NCBI GenBank assembly: GCA_946479225.1
Contig: CAMLFI010000038.1
Location: forward strand, 1 to 12,062
Direction: 5' to 3'
DNA: 12,062 bases
DNA from: an uncultured Mucilaginibacter sp.
GTDB taxonomy: Bacteria > Bacteroidota > Bacteroidia > Sphingobacteriales > Sphingobacteriaceae
Shown here: one piece after another, positions 1 through 4,842 of the stretch
Layout of the letters: every line of letters begins with the position of its first letter
Position numbering within the stretch: the stretch's first letter is position 1
Notes under the pieces: generated by a model
Database searches by the model: none
What the model was told of the DNA's origin: nothing
The model's input: only the letters and a program-made list of their open reading frames with translations
Translations under genes and position numbers: made by a program

Positions 1-877
1 CCATACCACGACGGATATCAGTTTTTTCAATACCACGTAACAATAAACCTACGTTGTCACCAGCTTCGCCACGATCAAGGATCTTGCGGAACATCTCAAC
101 ACCTGTTACGGTTGATTTTAAGTTCTCAGCACCCATACCTAATATATCAACCTGCTCACCAGAGTTGATTACACCACGCTCAATACGACCAGTTGCAACA
201 GTACCACGACCAGTGATCGAGAATACGTCTTCAACTGGCATCAAGAATGGAAGATCAGTTAAACGTGGAGGGATTGGGATGTAGCTATCTACAGCATCCA
301 TTAACTCCATAATTTTACCAACCCATTTTGGATCGCCATTTAAGCCACCCAAAGCAGAACCTTGGATAACCGGGATATCATCACCAGGGAAATCATAGAA
401 TGAAAGTAGCTCACGGATCTCCATCTCTACTAACTCTAATAATTCCGGATCATCAACCATGTCAACTTTGTTCATAAACACAACCAATGAAGGTACACCT
501 ACCTGACGAGCCAATAGGATGTGCTCGCGGGTTTGAGGCATTGGGCCGTCTGTAGCAGCAACCACAATGATAGCACCGTCCATTTGAGCAGCACCTGTAA
601 CCATGTTTTTCACATAATCCGCGTGACCTGGACAGTCAACGTGTGCATAGTGACGGTTAGCAGTTGAGTACTCAACGTGTGCTGTGTTAATAGTGATACC
701 ACGTTCTTTTTCTTCAGGAGCTGAGTCGATTGAATCAAATGAACGAGCTTCTGATAAACCTGCGTCAGCTAATACTTTAGTGATAGCTGCGGTCAAGGTA
801 GTTTTGCCGTGGTCAACGTGACCGATAGTGCCGATGTTTAAGTGCGGCTTACTGCGGTCAAACTTTTCTTTTGCCAT
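1..877 (-). CDS. tuf: Elongation factor Tu (partial, C-terminus beyond left edge)
   Basis: EF-Tu is the GTPase that delivers aminoacyl-tRNA to the ribosomal A site. The reading frame starts at the ATG whose complement lies at 875-877 ([20 protein letters not shown]) and runs off the left edge after about 292 of the usual ~395 residues. The GTP-binding motifs are all visible: P-loop GHVDHGKT (residues 19-26), DCPGH (81-85), NKVD (136-139) and SAL (174-176). Most of domain 2 follows, up to [16 protein letters not shown]. No Shine-Dalgarno sequence precedes the ATG; the leader is A/T-rich, as is common in Bacteroidota. It is the last visible gene of a tRNA-tuf operon, 66 bases after tRNA-Thr(GGT), with no promoter visible between, so co-transcription is likely. 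Identification is essentially certain. Whether it is the only tuf copy cannot be seen here. Confidence 0.98.
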   Translation of the reverse strand, partial: MAKEKFDRSKPHLNIGTIGHVDHGKTTLTAAITKVLADAGLSEARSFDSIDSAPEEKERGITINTAHVEYSTANRHYAHVDCPGHADYVKNMVTGAAQMDGAIIVVAATDGPMPQTREHILLARQVGVPSLVVFMNKVDMVDDPELLELVEMEIRELLSFYDFPGDDIPVIQGSALGGLNGDPKWVGKIMELMDAVDSYIPIPPRLTDLPFLMPVEDVFSITGRGTVATGRIERGVINSGEQVDILGMGAENLKSTVTGVEMFRKILDRGEAGDNVGLLLRGIEKTDIRRGM

Positions 878-943
878 GATTTATTTATTTTTGTAGGTTA
901 ATTTATATTTAAAACAATTACTTATTTATACTTTAATAAGTTG

Positions 944-1015
<72 letters not shown>

Positions 1016-1016
1016 T

Positions 1017-1104
1017 AATTTCGATTTCGGATGTTTGATTTCGGATTTACCTATCAATTCATCTTTGTTCTAATCGTCAAAATGCCAAATCCGAAATCGA
1101 AATT
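1017..1104. repeat. Word-type inverted repeat in the Thr(GGT)-Gly spacer
   Basis: A perfect 16-base inverted repeat, AATTTCGATTTCGGAT at 1017-1032 and ATCCGAAATCGAAATT at 1089-1104, separated by 56 bases. A further copy of GATTTCGGATTTAC sits at 1037-1050. Both the right arm and this 14-base word recur exactly in the Tyr-Thr(TGT) spacer (1420-1435 and 1377-1390). Confidence 0.8.
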
Positions 1105-1125
1105 CCGCAATCCGACATTTTATTG

Positions 1126-1198
1126 AGCGGAAGAAGAGGTTCGAACTCTCGACCTATAGCTTGGAAGGCTATCGCTCTACCAACTGAGCTACTTCCGC
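1126..1198 (-). tRNA. tRNA-Gly (anticodon TCC)
   Basis: A 73-base cloverleaf on the minus strand. The acceptor stem GCGGAAG pairs with CTTCCGC, and the D-arm region AGCTCAGTTGGTAGAGC is canonical. The anticodon stem ATAGC/GCTAT encloses loop CTTCCAA with anticodon TCC, and the T-loop is GTTCGAAC. CCA is not encoded. It reads GGA and GGG. The spacers on both sides are filled by inverted repeats. Confidence 0.96.
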
Positions 1199-1209
1199 TT
1201 TTTTAATTA

Positions 1210-1277
1210 ATGATTTATTGAATTACCGAATTACTGATTGCTTAATCAATAATTCAATAACTCAATAATTCAATCAT
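1210..1277. repeat. Imperfect palindrome in the Gly-Tyr spacer, related to 7241-7355
   Basis: An A/T-rich imperfect inverted repeat. The left arm is at about 1210-1240 and the right arm at about 1244-1277, built from reiterations of TTGAATTACTGA-like words. The block 1210-1238 matches the reverse complement of 7321-7349 at 26 of 29 positions, so this is a dispersed element and not a spacer peculiar to the tRNAs. Confidence 0.75.
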
Positions 1278-1283
1278 CCCTAG

Positions 1284-1364
1284 TGGGGGGAGAAGGATTC
1301 GAACCTTCGTAGCCGAAGCAACGGATTTACAGTCCGTCCCATTTGACCGCTCTGGTATCCCCCC
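1284..1364 (-). tRNA. tRNA-Tyr (anticodon GTA)
   Basis: An 81-base class II tRNA on the minus strand. The acceptor stem GGGGGGA pairs with TCCCCCC, followed by discriminator A. The anticodon loop CTGTAAA carries GTA, and a long variable arm (TTGCTTCGGCTACGAA region) precedes the T-arm GGTTCGAATCC. The long variable arm and the GTA anticodon together identify tyrosine. CCA is not encoded. Confidence 0.96.
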
Positions 1365-1370
1365 AAGTTT

Positions 1371-1440
1371 ATTTCGGATTTCGGATTTACAATTTCGGAT
1401 TTACCTTTTGACAGGATACATCCGAAATCGAAATTTCGAA
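1371..1440. repeat. Word-type inverted repeat in the Tyr-Thr(TGT) spacer
   Basis: The word ATTTCGGAT appears three times in overlapping or near-tandem form between 1371 and 1400. Its reverse complement opens the sequence at 1420-1435, which is identical over 16 bases to the right arm of the repeat at 1089-1104. It could fold as a hairpin between the two tRNAs. Low complexity makes the exact boundaries uncertain. Confidence 0.75.
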
Positions 1441-1456
1441 ATTCGAAATCAAACTG

Positions 1457-1529
1457 AGCCTCCTATCGGGATCGAACCAATGACCTACTGATTACAAGTC
1501 AGTCGCTCTACCAGCTGAGCTAAGGAGGC
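1457..1529 (-). tRNA. tRNA-Thr (anticodon TGT)
   Basis: A 73-base cloverleaf on the minus strand. The acceptor stem GCCTCCT pairs with AGGAGGC, and the D-arm region is AGCTCAGCTGGTAGAGC. The anticodon stem ACTGA/TCAGT encloses loop CTTGTAA with anticodon TGT, and the T-arm is GGTTCGATCC. It is the promoter-proximal member of the operon and reads ACA and ACG. Confidence 0.96.
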
Positions 1530-1670
1530 TTATTTTACCTATTTTGTTTGGTTTGCTTGCGCAAACTCCGCGAAAACCTTTCGGTCAATTATCCAGGTTA
1601 ATAATTTTTATTTTAAAGAACCGTTTCCTTATTTCAAAAGAGGCGATATATGCCTTTCTGAAAGGGATTG

Positions 1671-1700
1671 CAAATTTACACATTTTTGCCGCCGTACAAA
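1671..1700 (-). promoter_or_regulatory. Candidate promoter of the tRNA-tuf operon
   Basis: Read on the minus strand, TAAATTTG (complement of 1671-1678) matches the Bacteroidota -7 consensus TAnnTTTG exactly. TTTG (complement of 1697-1700) lies 18 bases upstream and matches the -33 element. Transcription would begin near 1663-1666, giving a leader of about 135 bases before tRNA-Thr(TGT). The two elements are seen directly; the assignment to this operon is inferred from position and orientation. Confidence 0.6.
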
Positions 1701-2133
1701 ATTTTTCTTTAAAAAAAATCGGGGCGGTTTTGAGCCCGCAATGTTAGGCAAATTTTATTGATTTTTTGGCTATAAATGAGCCCGGAAACGCATTTGCAGA
1801 AAGTATATTTCAAACCGTTGATGCGCAGTAGTTTGCATAATGCCGCGCTTGTACCTTTATAAAAATGCGCGGCGCAAATCTCTTCTCAGCCTCAAGCAAC
1901 GGTGGTTTATTCAATGGTCTAGTGCTATTACTATATTATATAGCCCCTAAATATTATCTGTACAATCAATATTTAGTTTAAACCCGAAACATGCACTGTT
2001 TAGTAAACACATTTAAATAGCGGCATAATTCCCTTTTATCACGTGCTTGTAATCTTCGGCGGTGGTTACCAGTGTATTGCTTAAGGTTAAACGTAACCAG
2101 GCTAAAGCGGGCGTGGTTGTTGCCTATTGGCGC

Positions 2134-2155
2134 ATGTTGAGCACAAGCCCAACAT
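2134..2155 (+). promoter_or_regulatory. Hairpin immediately upstream of the ompA-like start codon
   Basis: ATGTTG (2134-2139) and CAACAT (2150-2155) pair perfectly. After one A/C mismatch, GC pairs with GC, closing a four-base loop ACAA. The hairpin ends 17 bases before the ATG at 2173. It could protect the mRNA or modulate initiation; that role is inferred from position only. Confidence 0.45.
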
Positions 2156-2172
2156 AATTTATTACATATATA

Positions 2173-3525
2173 ATGAAACTTAATTTTACTAGATCTCTCA
2201 TGGTCCTTTCATTAATCGGATCAACAAGCGCGCTATTTGCACAAGGTTACTCAGACACTACCAAACGTTTCGACAAGAAAAACTTCCGCACATGGTCAAT
2301 TGGCCTGCATGGCGGTATGTTAACGCACTACACACCGTTCAACGCCCAAAACAATGGCGATTTTGCCACCCCGCAAGAAACATGGGGATATGGTGGTTAC
2401 ATTAAAAAGCAAATTTTACCCGGCTTTGGTATCCAGGCCGATTTCCTGGCAGGTACCGTTCAGGGCTCGCGCTCAAACGCGTTACCGGCGGGATCTACTG
2501 CGCAGGATAACAGCAGTTTTAAAAGCAGCATACAATGGTCGGGCGCGGTAAGCGCTAACGTTACGTTAGCCAACCTAAGTATTAATCAAAAAAGAAGTGT
2601 ATTGTCGCCTTACTTTACTTCAGGTGTTGGCCTTATGTCGTCAAGCGCGAATGTTAAAAACACGCCGGGTGGTAATAACACCACTTACGACGAAAGTCTT
2701 TTTATACCTGTTGGTGCCGGCGTTAAGTTTGGCGTAGCCAGGGGTATTAATATTGATTTGGGTTATACCGTTAGCTTTGTTAAATCGAACAGGTTTGACG
2801 GTTACATCAGCGGCACAAGCGATAGATTCTCGTATGCTCATGCAGGTATTGAAATTGCTTTAGGAAAAAAGAAATCTCCACAATTGCAAAACTACAGTGC
2901 CCTTGCTGCCCTGCGTGAAGAAAGCGCTGCAGAAAGTGCAGAACTAAGAGCGAGACTGGTTACTGCCGAGCAACAACGCATGGCTGAAGAGCAGGCAAGG
3001 TTGGCTTTGGCACAACAATATACCCGCGAAATGAGTGATGATGATGCCGACGGTGTAGCTAATAAATTTGACAAATGCGCAGGCACAGCTGCAGGTACTA
3101 CAGTTGATGGTGCAGGTTGTCCGTTAAAAGTTCCGGCGCCGGTTGTTGTTACTAAAGAACGGGTAATTGTTACCGAAAGTGATCGCAGGGTTGTTGGCGA
3201 TGCCATTAAGAACCTTGAGTTCGATTTAGGTAAAGCTACCATCAAAGCAACATCATACCCTACATTAAACCGTGTTGCCGATCTGTTAAAAGAGAAAAGC
3301 TTCAGCTTAAAATTAGCCGGCCATACAGACAACACCGGCTCAATGGCTTTAAACATGGGCTTATCAAAAGACCGTGCAGAAGCTGTTAAAGCATATCTGG
3401 TATCGCAGGGTGCAAATGCATCATTAATTGAAGCAACCGGTTATGGTCCAAATCAGCCAATTGCAACTAATAAAACAGCAGCTGGTCGCCAACAAAACCG
3501 TAGGGTTGAGTTTTCTTTGAACTAA
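2173..3525 (+). CDS. OmpA-family outer-membrane protein, beta-barrel plus peptidoglycan-binding domain
   Basis: A 450-residue protein. Residues 1-24 look like a Sec signal peptide (MKLNFTRSLMVLSLIGSTSALFAQ, given here as a region) with cleavage likely after AQ. Residues ~40-232 alternate in the way of an outer-membrane beta-barrel. Residues ~241-286 are an Ala/Glu/Arg-rich helix, probably coiled-coil. Residues 288-317 (DDDADGVANKFDKC...GCPL) resemble a calcium-binding TSP3-type repeat. Residues ~345-450 form the OmpA C-terminal domain, with GHTDNTGS (383-390), LSKDRAEAV (397-405) and NRRVEF (442-447). Asp386 and Arg401 align by motif and spacing with the peptidoglycan-binding pair of E. coli OmpA (Asp271, Arg286). 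It therefore probably tethers the outer membrane to the cell wall. It is monocistronic: a structured leader precedes it and an intrinsic terminator follows. Confidence 0.92.
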   Translation: MKLNFTRSLMVLSLIGSTSALFAQGYSDTTKRFDKKNFRTWSIGLHGGMLTHYTPFNAQNNGDFATPQETWGYGGYIKKQILPGFGIQADFLAGTVQGSRSNALPAGSTAQDNSSFKSSIQWSGAVSANVTLANLSINQKRSVLSPYFTSGVGLMSSSANVKNTPGGNNTTYDESLFIPVGAGVKFGVARGINIDLGYTVSFVKSNRFDGYISGTSDRFSYAHAGIEIALGKKKSPQLQNYSALAALREESAAESAELRARLVTAEQQRMAEEQARLALAQQYTREMSDDDADGVANKFDKCAGTAAGTTVDGAGCPLKVPAPVVVTKERVIVTESDRRVVGDAIKNLEFDLGKATIKATSYPTLNRVADLLKEKSFSLKLAGHTDNTGSMALNMGLSKDRAEAVKAYLVSQGANASLIEATGYGPNQPIATNKTAAGRQQNRRVEFSLN

Positions 3526-3561
3526 TACCGAAAACAGGTTTAATAGCATCTATAAAAACAA

Positions 3562-3598
3562 AAGCCGCGCCTTATACAGGTAGCGGCTTCGTTTTTTT
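3562..3598 (+). terminator. Intrinsic terminator of the ompA-like gene
   Basis: AAGCCGC (3562-3568) pairs perfectly with GCGGCTT (3583-3589) around a 14-base loop, followed by CG and a run of seven T (3592-3598). It lies 36 bases after the ompA-like stop codon. Confidence 0.85.
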
Positions 3599-3614
3599 AA
3601 ACAGGTTCAGGTAA

Positions 3615-3737
3615 TTAACTGTTTTGGAAGCCCAAAAGCTCCCCGGTGATCTTTTCTTTTTGAGCTGATTCTAAAAAATTAGCCGGGATATCCTCCCGAC
3701 TAACATTTTCAATCGAACACTGTATAATGCATAGCAT
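3615..3737 (-). CDS. Possible small protein of 40 residues (uncertain)
   Basis: A minus-strand frame runs from the ATG complementary to 3735-3737 to a TAA complementary to 3615-3617. The product begins MLCIIQCSIENVSREDIPAN and ends ...KITGELLGFQNS. An in-frame stop (TAG) lies ten codons upstream, so the frame cannot be much longer. Codon choice in the last 30 codons looks ordinary for this genome and the composition (charged helix, no low complexity) is protein-like, but the start of the frame is cysteine- and isoleucine-rich and less convincing. I do not recognise it. It lies between the ompA terminator and the NUDIX gene, on the NUDIX strand. It could be a genuine small gene, a decayed remnant or chance. 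Confidence 0.25.
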   Translation of the reverse strand: MLCIIQCSIENVSREDIPANFLESAQKEKITGELLGFQNS

Positions 3738-3740
3738 TAT
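3724..3740. repeat. Palindrome ATAATGC-ata-GCATTAT
   Basis: Perfect 7-base arms with a three-base spacer form a 17-base operator-like palindrome. It overlaps the start codon of the doubtful 40-residue frame (3735-3737) and lies in otherwise featureless spacer. Confidence 0.6.
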
Positions 3741-3822
3741 GGTTGGCGATCCGATTTTATACCCCTATGTAAAAACCCAAATCGTCAACATTTCAAACAT
3801 AATCAAAGCGGGATACTAACCC

Positions 3823-3854
3823 ATACGTATAAGTACGTATTTTGATACGTACTT
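3823..3854. repeat. Cluster of three TACGTA sites forming a perfect hairpin
   Basis: AAGTACGTAT (3831-3840) and ATACGTACTT (3845-3854) are perfect 10-base inverted arms around TTTG, directly preceded by the self-palindrome ATACGTAT (3823-3830). It lies 37 bases beyond the stop codon of the minus-strand NUDIX gene. No T-run follows on either strand, so it is not a textbook terminator; an operator or an RNA 3' stabiliser fits as well. Confidence 0.65.
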
Positions 3855-3891
3855 ACACGCATCCATCCTTAGTTAGTCTTTTGATAGGTCT

Positions 3892-4488
3892 TTATAAATC
3901 GCGGTTTTCAATCCCCTCTGTCACTCTAAATACATCAGGATACATCATAGCGGCTCTTAAAATAAAACTCACCGAGTCTGTAACCCATATACCTCCGTTT
4001 AATGCTAATTTAAGCACCTCTGGAGCGGGCTTTAGCACTATCTGTATATCTTCTGTATCCTCCAGTTGCTGCACCGAGTTAAATTCAGCATTAAACATAA
4101 TGAACCCGTAGGTTACCTGTTTCAGTTTGGTGGGATTGATGGCAATTTTACCAAGAGAGATAAGCTGCTCAGCGGTAGTTTTTATCCCCGTCTCTTCCTC
4201 CAACTCATTTAAAGCGGATTGTGTGAGTGATGTATCTTTTTGCTGCATACCGCCAGGGAGTTCCAACACCACCTCGCCGAGGCCATGCTTGTATTGCTTC
4301 ACCAATACCACATCGTTCTGTTTTGTAATGGCCAAAACCTGTACAACATCGCCCAGTTTAGAGAAATAGTAGTCGTAAACGTTGTTATTTGCAAGCTTTA
4401 CCTTCTGTTTTGTAACAGGGAACCAGTGGCTCGGCGATACGTCCTGCTCTTCAAGTACGGTCCACTTTTGTATATTTTTATCAGTCAT
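3892..4488 (-). CDS. NUDIX hydrolase (ADP-ribose/nucleotide-sugar pyrophosphatase type)
   Basis: A 198-residue protein of the NUDIX superfamily, whose members cleave nucleoside diphosphates linked to another group. The overall layout resembles ADP-ribose-pyrophosphatase-like members: an N-terminal beta region, then VLVKQYKHGLGEVVLELPGG before the box. The NUDIX box is at residues 80-102 (GMQQKDTSLTQ...NELEEETGI). The metal-binding glutamates of REUxEE are kept (Glu95, Glu98, Glu99). The consensus Glu is Thr86 and the consensus Arg is Asn94, so the box is degenerate at two positions. The substrate cannot be told from sequence. It is divergent from pheT and convergent with the ompA-like gene. 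The ATG start has no Shine-Dalgarno sequence and lies just behind TATAATGTCATA-type A/T-rich DNA. Confidence 0.88.
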   Translation of the reverse strand: MTDKNIQKWTVLEEQDVSPSHWFPVTKQKVKLANNNVYDYYFSKLGDVVQVLAITKQNDVVLVKQYKHGLGEVVLELPGGMQQKDTSLTQSALNELEEETGIKTTAEQLISLGKIAINPTKLKQVTYGFIMFNAEFNSVQQLEDTEDIQIVLKPAPEVLKLALNGGIWVTDSVSFILRAAMMYPDVFRVTEGIENRDL

Positions 4489-4660
4489 ATAATGTCATAA
4501 TAAGCATAAAATCTTGCTCCGCTCGATAGTTGTTTTCACAACAATTTGATAATAAGCACATTAACCCAACTCCACAGCTAAATTTCCTGACGAATAAGTA
4601 GTTTCACTTTGTTCCGCTTAAAAAATTAACTATTTAATAATCAAATCTTTACAAAAGCCC

Positions 4661-4705
4661 TTGCTCCGCTTTGTTCCGTTTGTTTCACCCTCGCAAGCGG
4701 AGCAA
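4661..4705. repeat. Inverted repeat TTGCTCCGCTT / AAGCGGAGCAA
   Basis: Perfect 11-base arms at 4661-4671 and 4695-4705 around a 23-base loop, which itself begins with a variant of the same word (TTGTTCCGTTT). Related direct copies lie further left in the same spacer. Confidence 0.75.
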
Positions 4706-4814
4706 ACGTTAATGTGTTAGGGCAGCATGCTAATTTACACATCTGCTTAACAGATGCAAATCAGACTTCCCTACTTTTCCTGCATCGCTACTTCCCTACT
4801 TCCCGTCTAAATCC

Positions 4815-4822
4815 TATCTTTG
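4815..4822 (+). promoter_or_regulatory. Candidate -7 element of the pheT promoter
   Basis: TATCTTTG matches the Bacteroidota TAnnTTTG element exactly and ends 20 bases before the pheT ATG at 4843, implying a very short leader. No clear TTTG -33 element is seen at the right distance; the upstream DNA is the repeated ACTTCCCTACTT segment. Confidence 0.5.
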
Positions 4823-4842
4823 CCGATTATCATTCTGAATTA

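Larger units (their letters stand above)
1530..2172. other. Non-coding spacer between the tRNA operon and ompA, rich in hairpins
   Basis: No convincing gene is seen in these 643 bases. The left part holds the tRNA-operon promoter candidate. The right part is probably the upstream region of the OmpA gene and has several inverted repeats: GCCGCGC/GCGCGGC (1842-1873, 18-base loop); CTAAATATT/AATATTTAG (1947-1976, 12-base loop); the 13-base palindrome TGTTTAGTAAACA (1997-2009); TGGTTAC/GTAACCA (2063-2099); and a hairpin just before the start codon (2134-2155). A TTTG (1832-1835) and TACCTTTA (1852-1859) pair, 16 bases apart, is a weak promoter candidate for ompA. Confidence 0.6.
4489..4842. other. 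Divergent spacer between the NUDIX gene and pheT, with repeated motifs
   Basis: No separate gene is seen in these 354 bases. The pheT frame stays open upstream to 4714, but that stretch does not look like PheT and contains the promoter candidate. The motif TTGYTCCGCT occurs at 4514-4523, 4609-4618 and 4661-4670, with a looser copy at 4671-4680 and an inverted copy at 4695-4705. The 12-base word ACTTCCCTACTT is repeated exactly at 4765-4776 and 4790-4801. Confidence 0.7.

Noticed and set aside
1544..1747. Plus-strand 67-residue frame after the tRNAs
   Set aside because: It lies across the tRNA-operon leader and promoter on the opposite strand, has no family look, and its composition fits A/T-rich non-coding DNA.
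2892..3356. 154-residue minus-strand frame inside the ompA-like gene
   Set aside because: It is a Ser/Ala/Leu-rich shadow of the coding strand, with no start signal and no recognisable domain.
3831..3854. Intrinsic terminator for the NUDIX gene
   Set aside because: The stem is perfect, but on the minus strand it is followed by TATACG and not a T-run, so I list it as a palindrome only.
4714..4842. 43-residue N-terminal extension of PheT
   Set aside because: The residues do not resemble PheT. MKISYNWLKDFI at 4843 is the typical start, and the extension contains the promoter candidate and spacer repeats.
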